Part shown: one piece after another, positions 17,619 through 28,056 of the stretch
Layout of the letters: each line of letters begins with the position of its first letter
Position numbering within the stretch: the stretch's first letter is position 1
From: a virus
Direction: 5' to 3' (one strand)
IMG/VR virus record: IMGVR_UViG_3300035703_000038
Coordinates: 37,245 to 101,244 of that record
DNA: 64,000 nucleotides
Program-made: the position numbers and the translations under genes
The notes under the pieces: generated by a model
The model's database searches: none
What the model saw: the letters and a program-made list of their open reading frames with translations, nothing else
What the model was told of the DNA's origin: nothing

Positions 17619-20600
17619 ATGGCAACAAAGTTTCAGATTAAAAGAACGTCTGTATCTGGACGTACGCCTAACACAACAAATTCTGCAAACTCATCTTATA
17701 TTGCAGCAGGCGAGCTTGCCTTAAATTTAACTGATAAGAAGATGTATTCTTCTAATGGTACCAATTATTTTGAGATTGGTGCTTTCAAAGTTGAACTAAT
17801 TAATTCTACTTCAAATGTCTCCACATTCACTGAGATTTCAACACTCCAGTTTGATGAGGATAGTGGCTTTGATGTAACAAGCCCATCAGCTGGCGTCGCC
17901 AAAGTTGCGATGAATAGCACATTCAAGTACTGGCAGGTTGATGGCACAACAGAGCTTACAGCAACTGGATTAGATACTGTAAACTTCATTAGTGGTGATA
18001 ATATTACTATCACTGCAAATGGTGCCAACACTCCTCAGTCAATTGCATTCTCGACATCACTTACACCAACATTTACATCACTAACTGTCGGCAATAGTAC
18101 TGTTAACACTGTCGTCAACTCTACGGCGATTGCTGTATCTAAGATCTTTGCCAATGGTGGTGTTGGTTCAAGTGGCCAGGTTCTAACATCCAATGGTACT
18201 GGTATCTATTGGGAAGATAGTACTGGTGCTGCATTTTCCGTATCAAGTGAAACATTTAATGCTAATGGCTCAAACACCCAGTTTACATTAGCACAGACAA
18301 CAACATCACTTGAAACATTTGTGTTCTTAAATGGTGTTGCCCAAATACCAACAACAGATTATTCCATATCTGGTACAACTCTAACATTTGTAGTAGCACC
18401 ATCAAATGGTGATGTTATTGAAGTTAGAACAATTAACATTCCTACTGTATCAGGTATTACATTTACATTAGATAGTTTTACAGGTAATGGTAGCAATACA
18501 AACTACACATTATCTACAGCATTATCGTCTAACACAACTACGTTTGTTTATTTGAATGGTGTCGCTCAAGTACCAACTACAGATTATGGTGTAAGTGGTT
18601 CAACGTTAACCTTTTTATCGGCACCGCCAAACTTGGAGCAGATTCGCGCATTAACTATTAATCCAACTGGCGATTATGCATCTGATTCATTTACTGCAAA
18701 TAGTACAGTTAATAATAATTTTACATTATCTATTCCAACAACAACATTTAGAACCTTAGTATTCATTAATGGTGTTGCCCAAGCTCCATCTATAGATTAT
18801 ATTGTAAGTGGATTGACATTATCATTAACAAATAATGCCGCCGCCAATGATGTTGTTCAGGTAAGATCATTTTATGAAGAACCAAGTGCTAGTGGTGCCA
18901 ATACAACAATCCAATATAATGCATCAAGCAGACTAAAAGGTTCACTTGGATTTACATTTAACGAAACAACAAATAATGTAACAATTGGTAACACACTAAC
19001 TGTTCCAAACCTAAGAATTAATGCATCAAACCCTCCAGCAAATTCAACTTCAACCGGCTCTACTGGTACAGTTGCATGGGATAGTGATTATCTATATGTT
19101 GCAGTAGGAACAAATACTTGGAAGAAAACACCAATTACAACTGATGGTGCCGGTGGTGGTGGAGGCAGTGCCAACACAGCTGGTGCCAACACAGAAATCC
19201 AATTTAACGATAGTGGAGTACTTGGCGCTAATAATAAATTTACATTCAATAAAGATACATCAACACTAGCTGTTGGTTCAAATGTAACTGTTAACACAAG
19301 CACCATCTTTATTGGTAACAGCTCTGTTAATACTACAATCACTGCTGGTAATGTTCATCTACAGGGCACCCAGCTAACAGTTGGTAATGTTGTATTAACT
19401 GGCGAACAAATTACTATTGGTAATAGTACAGTGAATACTGTATTTACAGCCAACTCATTTGGCCTTGGTATGGCAAGACAGTCATTTGCTGGCAATGGTT
19501 CAAACACGCAGTTCACCCTGTCGGCAGAACCAACAAATGAAAGTCATACTCTTGTGTTTGTTGATAGAGTAATTCAAAGAGATTCTGATTATAACATTGC
19601 AGGTGCAGTACTAACATTTACATCAGCACCAGATAATGGATCTGATATTGACGTTTATGTGGCACGTGCTGGTGTATCAGCAGGTCCAAGTGTTGGATAT
19701 AGTGTAACAAGAAATGAATTCACTGGTAATGGTTCTAATACAAACTTCTCATTATCGGCAGCTCCGCAGTCTGAGTCCCATGTATTGGTATTTGTTGATG
19801 GTATGATTCAAAGGGATTCAGATTTTACTATATCTGGATCAACACTAATATTTGTGGCAGCACCAGATAATGGATCTGAGATTCAAACATTTGTATATCA
19901 GAGTGCAGTTGCTCTTGCTGGTGGCTCAAATACAAATATTGTATTTAACGACTCAACAGCAGCTAATGGTTCAGCTGGCTTTACATTCAACAAAACAACA
20001 AATAATGTTACAATTAGCAACACATTAAGTGTTGGTAATAGTACCGTCAACACAACCATACGTCCTAATGGTGCAACATTCAGTGGTGATCTAATGCCAT
20101 CTGCTAATGTTACCTATGATATTGGTAACTCATCAATGAGATGGAAAGATTTGTGGTTATCTGGTTCAACAATCAATCTTGGTGGTGCTTCCATTAAGAC
20201 TGACACTGATACTGGTGCCATTGCTCTCATCCCAAAGCCAACTGTTGCTAATCCAGATCCAGTTGCTATGGTCGTATCACCAACCGGTGGTATTACATCT
20301 GTACCAACAACAGGGGGTGTTCCGGCAGCAAATGCTGTTGCTGAGGCTGCAGAGTCTAATACAGCATCTCCTGTTCCAATTGATATCACGTCCACAGCAC
20401 CAGCAAATGGTCAGGCTCTAATTTGGAGTTCGTCTGCTAATACATTTGTTCCTGGTAATGTTGCAGCAGGCGGTGCTTCATCCGATATTCCAAAGATTAC
20501 TGGTCTTGTATATCCTAGTGATGATACTGCTGCCAACACATCTGGCGGTCAGACAGTGTATATTAGCGGATCTAACTTTGCTGCAAACTGTGTTGTGTAT

Positions 20601-22940
20601 ATTAATGGATCAGCTGCACCATCAATTTCTTTCATTAGTTCGAGCAATGTTGGCTTTACTACTCCGGCACTATCAGCTAACATATATCCAGTATATGTAA
20701 TTAATCCAGGCGATGGTGCAACTGCAATCCACATTCCTGGGTTGAATGTATCTGGTGTACCTAACTGGTCAACTGCAGCTGGCAGCCTTGGAGACGTGGA
20801 TGCAGCCAGCTCCTGGAGCTTCAGCGTATCTGCTACAAGTGACTCAAATGTTACATATACATTAGCTGGTGGCAGTTCGTTGCCAACTGGTATTACTCTA
20901 GCATCTAATGGTCTAATTAGTGGTACAATGTCATCGCCACCTGGATCTGAAACAACGTACAATTTCAGTGTTGTTGCTACGGACGGTGAAAACCAGGATG
21001 CTTCAAGATCATTTAGTGTGACTGTATCATTATTAGATCCATATTTTTACTTAACCACTTTGCTTGTCCACGCAGATGGTACCAATAATCAAAACAACCA
21101 TGCCTTTGTAGAGTCCACAGCTAATAATTTAACCATTACACGAACAGGCACTCCAACACAGGGAAGCTTTAGTCCATTTAGTCAGACTGGATGGGGTGCA
21201 TATTTTGATGGAACTGGTGACTATATTAGAAAATCAGGTAGTGGTGTTTTGACAGATTCTGGTAATGTTACAATTGAATGCTGGGCCTGGCCATTAACTT
21301 CGTCTGTTATAGGATTGTTTGATGGTGGACCTGGTCAAGCAACCATCTTAAGAAATTATCCTGCAAACAATATTGGAAAGCAGGGTGGCAATACCATCAG
21401 TTTTACAATGACGCAAAACGCTTGGAATCATTTAGCTTTGACTGTTACTAGTGGTGGCACTGCAACACTGTATATTAATGGAGCAAGCGTAGGGACATCA
21501 TCGTTTGGGTCTTATAGTGGTGGTAGTAATTTTGATATAGGAACTATTAATGGTGGTGGCGATGGCGCCTTCAATGGGTTTATTTCAAACTTTAGAGTAA
21601 CTAAATCCATCGTTTACAGTGGAAACTTCACACCCTCGACCACTCCTCTAACTGCAATCTCTAACACATCACTATTAACCTGCCAGTCTAATAGAGTTAT
21701 CGATAACTCTACAAACACATACGCGTTAGCTCGTAATGGTGATACTAAGATAATTCCATTCTCACCATTTGCTCCATCGGCTGCATACACTGGAGCAGGT
21801 ATTGGTGGCTCCGTCTATATTCCTGCAGGTACAAATGGATTAACTGTAGCAAGCGTTCCAACAATTGGATCAGGAAACTTTACTGTTGAGGGTTGGTTCT
21901 GGCCAACTAATGATACTGTTCGTTCAGAATTTGACTCTGCATGGTGTACAAATGCTGGCAACTTCAATGGTACAGACTCAATGCAAGGAGCTGTGAGAAG
22001 TAACCATGTAATTTTCAGATCCAATGGCACATCCGATATAACAGCTTCTGTGTCAATAGCAAATCAATGGAGTCACATTGCATGGGTCAGAAATGGCACA
22101 ACAGTAACCATATATGTAAATGGTACATCAGTGGTATCTGGAACATACAGCAATTCGTTGGCTGGAGGAAATCTTTTCATTAGCCGTCCTGACTCAAATC
22201 AATTCAGGTTTAATGGTTGGATTTCCGGATTCAGAATTTTAGCTGGAACTGCACTATATACTGGAAACTTCACGCCACCAACTTCTCCACCAACAACAAT
22301 TGCTAATACTATTGCATTACTCAACTTCACCAACGCAGGCATCTTTGATCAAACAGCGAAGAACGTTCTTGAAACAGTTGGCGATGCAAAAGTCAGTACA
22401 GCACAGTACAAGTATGGTACTGCATCGATGTATTTTGATGGGACTGGTGATTATTTAAAAATTCCAAATACACCAGCATTTAACCTTTCTGCTGGAGATT
22501 GGACAATTGAGTGCTGGATAAATTTATCTGCCCTCACCGCAGAAGCGCGTATATGGTCACTTGGAACATATGGATCAAATCCTGAAGTTGCTTTGCTTAT
22601 CGGTGGTGGTGGTGCTGGTGGAAGTTCGAACGATCTTCAATTTAATTACCTTGGAAACTCAACCTTAATAACTGCATCTAGTGTTAATTCTACAGGCGTA
22701 TGGATGCACGTTGCTGTTGTCAGATATTCAGGAACTACAACACTGTATGTAAACGGAGTTTCTAAAGGAACAACTGCAACAAACCCCTGGACTTCTTCAT
22801 CGACGAGTTTTTGGATTGGCGGTTGGTCACAAAACAATAACCAAATGACTGGATACATTGACGATCTTCGCATCACCAAAGGTTATGCTCGCTATACATC
22901 TAACTTTACACCACCAACATCAGCATTCAAGAATAGGTAA
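17619..22940 (+). CDS. Giant multidomain tail fibre with three LamG-like domains
   Basis: A 1773-residue protein, start ATG after GAGGG. The N-terminus (FQIKRTSVSGRTPN, YIAAGELALNLTDKKMYSSN) is of the major tropism determinant anchor type. Next come a VGNSTVN repeat (about 155) and five copies of a ~70-residue module with NGSNTxF and (V/F)LNGVAQxPxxDYxVSG (about 217, 287, 357, 620 and 700). From about 855 there is a module shared with the next gene, with an IPT/TIG-like fold (ITGLVYPSDDTAANTSGGQT) and He_PIG (SLPTGITLASNGLISG). Three LamG/concanavalin-like domains follow (about 1147-1340, 1385-1555, 1595-1773), each with a YFDGTGDYxK- or WxxxAxVR-type signature. The C-terminal lectin-like folds are the likely receptor-binding part. 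Confidence 0.8.
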   Translation: MATKFQIKRTSVSGRTPNTTNSANSSYIAAGELALNLTDKKMYSSNGTNYFEIGAFKVELINSTSNVSTFTEISTLQFDEDSGFDVTSPSAGVAKVAMNSTFKYWQVDGTTELTATGLDTVNFISGDNITITANGANTPQSIAFSTSLTPTFTSLTVGNSTVNTVVNSTAIAVSKIFANGGVGSSGQVLTSNGTGIYWEDSTGAAFSVSSETFNANGSNTQFTLAQTTTSLETFVFLNGVAQIPTTDYSISGTTLTFVVAPSNGDVIEVRTINIPTVSGITFTLDSFTGNGSNTNYTLSTALSSNTTTFVYLNGVAQVPTTDYGVSGSTLTFLSAPPNLEQIRALTINPTGDYASDSFTANSTVNNNFTLSIPTTTFRTLVFINGVAQAPSIDYIVSGLTLSLTNNAAANDVVQVRSFYEEPSASGANTTIQYNASSRLKGSLGFTFNETTNNVTIGNTLTVPNLRINASNPPANSTSTGSTGTVAWDSDYLYVAVGTNTWKKTPITTDGAGGGGGSANTAGANTEIQFNDSGVLGANNKFTFNKDTSTLAVGSNVTVNTSTIFIGNSSVNTTITAGNVHLQGTQLTVGNVVLTGEQITIGNSTVNTVFTANSFGLGMARQSFAGNGSNTQFTLSAEPTNESHTLVFVDRVIQRDSDYNIAGAVLTFTSAPDNGSDIDVYVARAGVSAGPSVGYSVTRNEFTGNGSNTNFSLSAAPQSESHVLVFVDGMIQRDSDFTISGSTLIFVAAPDNGSEIQTFVYQSAVALAGGSNTNIVFNDSTAANGSAGFTFNKTTNNVTISNTLSVGNSTVNTTIRPNGATFSGDLMPSANVTYDIGNSSMRWKDLWLSGSTINLGGASIKTDTDTGAIALIPKPTVANPDPVAMVVSPTGGITSVPTTGGVPAANAVAEAAESNTASPVPIDITSTAPANGQALIWSSSANTFVPGNVAAGGASSDIPKITGLVYPSDDTAANTSGGQTVYISGSNFAANCVVYINGSAAPSISFISSSNVGFTTPALSANIYPVYVINPGDGATAIHIPGLNVSGVPNWSTAAGSLGDVDAASSWSFSVSATSDSNVTYTLAGGSSLPTGITLASNGLISGTMSSPPGSETTYNFSVVATDGENQDASRSFSVTVSLLDPYFYLTTLLVHADGTNNQNNHAFVESTANNLTITRTGTPTQGSFSPFSQTGWGAYFDGTGDYIRKSGSGVLTDSGNVTIECWAWPLTSSVIGLFDGGPGQATILRNYPANNIGKQGGNTISFTMTQNAWNHLALTVTSGGTATLYINGASVGTSSFGSYSGGSNFDIGTINGGGDGAFNGFISNFRVTKSIVYSGNFTPSTTPLTAISNTSLLTCQSNRVIDNSTNTYALARNGDTKIIPFSPFAPSAAYTGAGIGGSVYIPAGTNGLTVASVPTIGSGNFTVEGWFWPTNDTVRSEFDSAWCTNAGNFNGTDSMQGAVRSNHVIFRSNGTSDITASVSIANQWSHIAWVRNGTTVTIYVNGTSVVSGTYSNSLAGGNLFISRPDSNQFRFNGWISGFRILAGTALYTGNFTPPTSPPTTIANTIALLNFTNAGIFDQTAKNVLETVGDAKVSTAQYKYGTASMYFDGTGDYLKIPNTPAFNLSAGDWTIECWINLSALTAEARIWSLGTYGSNPEVALLIGGGGAGGSSNDLQFNYLGNSTLITASSVNSTGVWMHVAVVRYSGTTTLYVNGVSKGTTATNPWTSSSTSFWIGGWSQNNNQMTGYIDDLRITKGYARYTSNFTPPTSAFKNR

Positions 22941-22947
22941 CTGAAAT

Positions 22948-24705
22948 ATGGCTCGTAAGTTTCCAGGTAGAGCATTTGATCCTAACTCATCAATAACAGT
23001 CACATCGATTGTAGTTGGTGGCGCTTCGATCCAAACAGATAGTAACACTGGTGCTATTGCTCTAATACCTAAGCCAACAGATTCCAACCCCAATCCAGTT
23101 GCAGCAGTCGTCGCTCCAACCGGTGGTATCACTACCGTTAACACAACAGCAGGTGTTGCTGCCACAAATGCTATTGGTGCTGCGGCAGCTGCCAATACAG
23201 CATCTCCAGTTGCTATTGATATAGCAACATCTGCTCCTGCAAATGGTCAAGCTTTAGTCTGGAATGCATCTGCTAGTAAGTTTGTTCCCGGCAACGTTGC
23301 AAGTGGTGGATCTGATATACCAAAGATTACTGGTCTTGTATATCCAGACGATGATACTGCAGCTAACACCTCAGGTGGCCAAACAATTTACATAACGGGC
23401 AATAACTTTGTAAGTAATTGCAAAGTTTACATTAATAATACACTAGCACCATCCATAACATTTGTCGGCTCTAGCAATGTTGGATTTACAACACCTGCCT
23501 TATCTGTTAACACATATCCATTGTATCTTGTAAATCCAGATGGTGGTACTGCAGTGTTTATTCCAGGCTTGGATGTGTCGTCTTTACCTACATGGGTAAC
23601 AAGCTCAGAACTTACTAGTTTTGGTGCCTCTGCTACAATTACCCGTACACTTGAGGCAACTAGTGATTCAACGGTTACATATTCACTAGCTGGTGGCAGC
23701 AGCTTACCGTCTGGTTTAACATTAGCATCTAATGGTGTATTGAGTGGAACATTAACATCCCCGCCGGCGTCTGCGACAACATATAATTTTAGTGTTGTGG
23801 CAACAGATGAAGAGATGCAAACAGCTACAAGAGCATTTAGTATTACAGCAACAGTTTATGACTTTGCAATTAGTCCTTCCGTTGGAGGTGTCTCTAACTG
23901 GACATTCGCAACAGACGGAAATCTAATATTGACTGACCCAGGTGAGTACACATTAACATTTGCAGCAAGTGTCACAAAAAATGTTAAGATGTGGGGTGCC
24001 GGTGGTAAGGCAGGTAGTGGTGGTGTTGATGGTTGGGGTAACGGTGGTGCTGGTGGTGCCGCAACTGGTAACGTAAGTTTTGCTTCTGGTAGCAGCTATA
24101 AAATTAGAGTTCCTGCTGCTGGTGCAACAGGAAATGCTCCAGCATTAGCATATGGGGCTGGTAATGGTGGTGGTGGTAGTTATGGTTGTGGATCTGCTGG
24201 CTCGGGTGGTGGTTATGCAGGTATATTCCTATCAAGCGTCACACAGGGCAATGCAATATTGATGGCTGGCGGTGGCGGTGGTGGCGCAAGTAGTAGAGGC
24301 GACTGTCGAGGCGGCCGTAGTGGTATGGCGGGTGGTGGTACTGCAGGACAGACAAATCCCGATGGATACCATGGTACACCAGGAACTCAGTCAGCAGGTG
24401 GTTCGGCCGGTGGCGGTGGCACAGCCGGCTCAGCGCTACAAGGTGGCAATGGTGGCACCGGTGGTGGCGGTGCTGGTGGTGGTTATTATGGTGGTGGCAC
24501 AGGAACAAACGCCAGCAGCGATGGTGGCGGTGGTGGAGGCGGTGGATCCGGTTATTTCAACCCAAGCCTCGTCTCAAGTGCTACCCTATATACAGGGTCT
24601 GGCACTACTCCAGGAAACAATAGTGATGGTAATAGGGGTACTGCAGGTGCTTCTGGAGTAGGCGGTTCAACACCAACAAACGGTAAAGTGGTTATTACCG
24701 CGTAA
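22948..24705 (+). CDS. Tail fibre with TIG/He_PIG folds and glycine-rich C-terminus
   Basis: A 585-residue protein. The N-terminal peptide (MARKFPGRAFDP) matches that of the next gene (MAGKLPGRALDP), suggesting a common docking site. Residues about 15-310 are a close paralogue of a module in the preceding giant fibre: GAIALIPKP, then the TIG-like ITGLVYPDDDTAANTSGGQT, then He_PIG. From about residue 345 the chain is dominated by glycine (AGGGGGGASSRGDCRGGRSG is typical), ending in NGKVVITA. Glycine-rich C-termini are known in phage adhesins such as the gp38 type, where they form polyglycine-II bundles; use as a receptor-binding tip here is inference. Confidence 0.75.
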   Translation: MARKFPGRAFDPNSSITVTSIVVGGASIQTDSNTGAIALIPKPTDSNPNPVAAVVAPTGGITTVNTTAGVAATNAIGAAAAANTASPVAIDIATSAPANGQALVWNASASKFVPGNVASGGSDIPKITGLVYPDDDTAANTSGGQTIYITGNNFVSNCKVYINNTLAPSITFVGSSNVGFTTPALSVNTYPLYLVNPDGGTAVFIPGLDVSSLPTWVTSSELTSFGASATITRTLEATSDSTVTYSLAGGSSLPSGLTLASNGVLSGTLTSPPASATTYNFSVVATDEEMQTATRAFSITATVYDFAISPSVGGVSNWTFATDGNLILTDPGEYTLTFAASVTKNVKMWGAGGKAGSGGVDGWGNGGAGGAATGNVSFASGSSYKIRVPAAGATGNAPALAYGAGNGGGGSYGCGSAGSGGGYAGIFLSSVTQGNAILMAGGGGGGASSRGDCRGGRSGMAGGGTAGQTNPDGYHGTPGTQSAGGSAGGGGTAGSALQGGNGGTGGGGAGGGYYGGGTGTNASSDGGGGGGGGSGYFNPSLVSSATLYTGSGTTPGNNSDGNRGTAGASGVGGSTPTNGKVVITA

Positions 24706-24722
24706 TTTAAAAGGATTATCAA

Positions 24723-27700
24723 ATGGCAGGCAAATTACCAGGTAGAGCGTTAGATCCAACAACAACAATAACGATTAATAATATATCGTTTGGGGATAAT
24801 GTTGCTGTTAATTCATCTGTCGTTGTCTTAGGCAACTCTACAGTTAATACTGTAGTTAACTCTACAGCAGTTGTCACACCATCAGTCAATGTTGGTTCTA
24901 ATGTTTTTGTCAACACAAGTACTATACATCTTGGCAACTCTACAGTCAACACTGTCATTCATACAACAGGCTTTACTGGTAATGGTGCTGGCTTACATAG
25001 TGTCAATGCTGCAGCACTAGAAGGGAACACCGTTGCCAATATTTTAACATCTGCCAACACTGCTGCTAATACTTTGGCATCTGCTGCGTTCACTAATGCA
25101 GCCTCTAGAGCCGACTCAGCATATTCCAATGCAGCATCATATGCTGACACAAAGGCTGGTCAAGCATTTACTAATGCTGTATCCTATGCTGCATCCAACA
25201 CATATGTCAATAATACATTCCTACCTCTTGCTGGTGGCACATTAACTGGCAATCTAACTGTCAATGCAACGGCTAATATTGTTTCTAACTTATCAGCTAA
25301 TAATGTTACATTTAGAGGTGATGTTCAGATTGATGGTAACTTAGTTGTATCTGGTACAAGTGTTACATTGAATGCTGCTAGCTTAGCTATTGAAGATAAT
25401 ATGATCTATTTAAATAATGGATCTCAAGTTACCCACCCCGATCTTGGCTTCGCTGGTAACTATAATGACGGCAGCTACAAGCACGCTGGCTTCTTTAGAG
25501 ATGCCACAGATGGCGTTTGGAAAGTATATGATGGATACACTCCAGAGCCAGATGCTTCTGCATATATTGATACAAGTAATGCCTCATTTAGAATTGCTGA
25601 TTTTACTGCCAACGTTGTAACAGCGGCAAGTATTAATGTTGTAAGTGGAGCATTAACAACTATTGCGGCAGGTAATACTACCATTACTGGTTTTGCTAAT
25701 GTAATAGGCGTAAGTAACACAGATGGTTTGAGAGTAGTAAGAAATGCTGGCGTTACGTCGCAGTATATAGAATTGAATACAAATGCTAGTGCAGCTTATG
25801 TTACCTTTAATTCTAGTGCTAGTAACCCTAAAGATGTTTATTATGATATACCACCAGCTAATAACACATCTGATATATTCCACATGTTTAGAGTTAGCGC
25901 TCTAGATAAACTTAAAGTCAATACTTCTGTTGTAACTGTAAATGCACAATTATCTGCTGGTAATACTACTATTACTGGTTTGGCTAATGTATCAGGCAAT
26001 GTAACAGTATCAGGTTCATACCTGTTTGTAGGTCAAGATGTAAGATCTAATGGTCAAATTAGAGCTACTGGTTGGTATAACACACCATCATCCTCCAGAG
26101 ATGGACCAGCCATCGAGATAGGTATATCAACCCACGGGTACATTCTATCATATGATAGAGACACATCAGCGTATGGTAGAATGTATTTCAACGCCAACAG
26201 CTTTTATATACAAACCCAAGGTACACAAGATGGTACCTATATTGGCAATAGTGGTTCAACCCATGCCTACTTTGCATCCAACGGTAATGTGGGTATTGGT
26301 AATACAAGTCCAATTGATAGATTAGTAATTAGTGATACTAATACAATTATAGTTAGACCTAATTTTGCTGGCACGACTGGAATTCCAGCTGGTGTACTGT
26401 TTGCTAGCAGAAATACCGCTAACTTAACATTTGCTGCTGACAGTTCCTCAGGGGCAGCTGGCCAAGGTATAAACATTTCTGCTTATGGTGGCAGCCAATG
26501 GTATCGTGGTCTAACATATAACAACAAATCTGGAACACCAGATCTCATATTACAACAGGATGGTGGTAATGTTGGTATTGGTAACACAGCTCCTGCAGAG
26601 AAGTTAGTAGTAAATGGTCTGACCAGGTTAGGAGGTAATGTTGTTATAACATCCGCTGGCACACAATGTAAAATAGATTTTGGTAGCGCAACCCAAACAC
26701 AATGGACTGATTTGATTCTTAAAACAGATACTGGAACAGGTGAAATTTTCCGTGGCGGTTCTGGTTATTCTTCATACACTGGAACAGCTGGCCTTAATAT
26801 TTTTAACAGTAACGGAGCTGCTGGTCACATTGGATTTTTCCCAGGCGGTACTTCATCGCCTGTGTTGTTAGCAGCAGCAAATGGCAATGTTGGTATTGGC
26901 GATTCTTCACCATCCACAAGATTCAGAGTATCAGGTGGTAGATCTGTCTTTGCAGCTAACAGCGAATTCTATTCTATTGCTGTTCAACACAACAGTGGTG
27001 GTGTTGGTCAATTCTATATTGGTGCCACAAACTCAGCTTCACCAGATATGCTTATTAGCCAAACTGGAGGAACTGAGGTTCTTCGTATTGGTGACAATGG
27101 TGGTTTGAGTCTTAACACTGGGGTATCATATAATAATAATTTCTTGATCAATGGTTATGCATCCATGATTAGGATGTACTCAGGGGCAGATGCAGTATTT
27201 GGCCACAATGTATATGGAGATCCTAATAGTAGAGTCCTGAAGCAAGTTAACACTGGCTACTATGCTTCATGGATTAGAATGTACTACAACCAAGGTATAT
27301 ATTTTGGTACAAGAAATGTAGCTGGTACAGTAGGCGATACCGTAAGCGATCCAGCTGGTACAACAAACGATAAGATGGTTCTTGATATTGACGGTCGTTT
27401 GATGCTGAATACAACAACAGCTAATACAACTGCTAATACAATATTAACAGTCAAGGGGTTTACATCCAACACATCAGCATTCATGATTGAAGGTCGTGAT
27501 AGCAATGGCATATTGAGAACTGCAATAACTGACCGTGGCGCCCAGAACTGGTACATTATGGCTGGCGATGGTTTAGAAAAAGGATCAATCCGATATAGTA
27601 CTCCTGGTGGCTTTGTTGGTATTCTATACTTTGATAGTTCTGGCCTATCTAGATCTGACTTTAGACATGTAGCCAATGGTGGCTTCACATGGCATGCCCA

Positions 27701-28055
27701 TGCTTTGGGTACAGTACCACCAGAATTGATGAGACTAGACAACACTGGCAACTTAACTATTGTTGGTACTCTAACTGAGTCTTCATCCATTACATTGAAA
27801 GAAAACTTAGATCCAATTCAAGATGCGTTAGGTGCAATTACATCACTTACTGGTTACGTCTATGATCGTAAGGATGGCACAGCTAAACGTAGAGCTGGTT
27901 TGATTGCTGAAGAAGTAGAAACAATATTACCTAATGTAGTTAAGAAAGACAATGATGGTAACCCAACTGGTATTCAGTATACTAACTTAATAGCATATCT
28001 TGTTGAGTCTATTAAAGAGCTTAAAGCTGAGATTGATTTGTTGAAGGGTAGGTAG
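24723..28055 (+). CDS. Long tail fibre with S74 chaperone domain
   Basis: An 1110-residue protein. It has the MAGKLPGRALDP anchor shared with the previous gene, VGNSTVNTV-type repeats (residues about 35-80), an Ala/Asn-rich helical stretch with regular small residues (about 100-165), then a GGTLTGNLTVNATANI segment and long fibre sequence with recurring NVGIGNTxP motifs (about 520, 620 and 720). The C-terminal ~100 residues are an S74 intramolecular chaperone (SSITLKENLDPIQDALGAI, AGLIAEEVETILPNVV, YTNLIAYLVESIKELKAEID). The catalytic pair is S1021 and K1026. Self-cleavage after trimerisation is expected from the family. It is probably a main long tail fibre. Confidence 0.85.
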   Translation: MAGKLPGRALDPTTTITINNISFGDNVAVNSSVVVLGNSTVNTVVNSTAVVTPSVNVGSNVFVNTSTIHLGNSTVNTVIHTTGFTGNGAGLHSVNAAALEGNTVANILTSANTAANTLASAAFTNAASRADSAYSNAASYADTKAGQAFTNAVSYAASNTYVNNTFLPLAGGTLTGNLTVNATANIVSNLSANNVTFRGDVQIDGNLVVSGTSVTLNAASLAIEDNMIYLNNGSQVTHPDLGFAGNYNDGSYKHAGFFRDATDGVWKVYDGYTPEPDASAYIDTSNASFRIADFTANVVTAASINVVSGALTTIAAGNTTITGFANVIGVSNTDGLRVVRNAGVTSQYIELNTNASAAYVTFNSSASNPKDVYYDIPPANNTSDIFHMFRVSALDKLKVNTSVVTVNAQLSAGNTTITGLANVSGNVTVSGSYLFVGQDVRSNGQIRATGWYNTPSSSRDGPAIEIGISTHGYILSYDRDTSAYGRMYFNANSFYIQTQGTQDGTYIGNSGSTHAYFASNGNVGIGNTSPIDRLVISDTNTIIVRPNFAGTTGIPAGVLFASRNTANLTFAADSSSGAAGQGINISAYGGSQWYRGLTYNNKSGTPDLILQQDGGNVGIGNTAPAEKLVVNGLTRLGGNVVITSAGTQCKIDFGSATQTQWTDLILKTDTGTGEIFRGGSGYSSYTGTAGLNIFNSNGAAGHIGFFPGGTSSPVLLAAANGNVGIGDSSPSTRFRVSGGRSVFAANSEFYSIAVQHNSGGVGQFYIGATNSASPDMLISQTGGTEVLRIGDNGGLSLNTGVSYNNNFLINGYASMIRMYSGADAVFGHNVYGDPNSRVLKQVNTGYYASWIRMYYNQGIYFGTRNVAGTVGDTVSDPAGTTNDKMVLDIDGRLMLNTTTANTTANTILTVKGFTSNTSAFMIEGRDSNGILRTAITDRGAQNWYIMAGDGLEKGSIRYSTPGGFVGILYFDSSGLSRSDFRHVANGGFTWHAHALGTVPPELMRLDNTGNLTIVGTLTESSSITLKENLDPIQDALGAITSLTGYVYDRKDGTAKRRAGLIAEEVETILPNVVKKDNDGNPTGIQYTNLIAYLVESIKELKAEIDLLKGR

Positions 28056-28056
28056 T

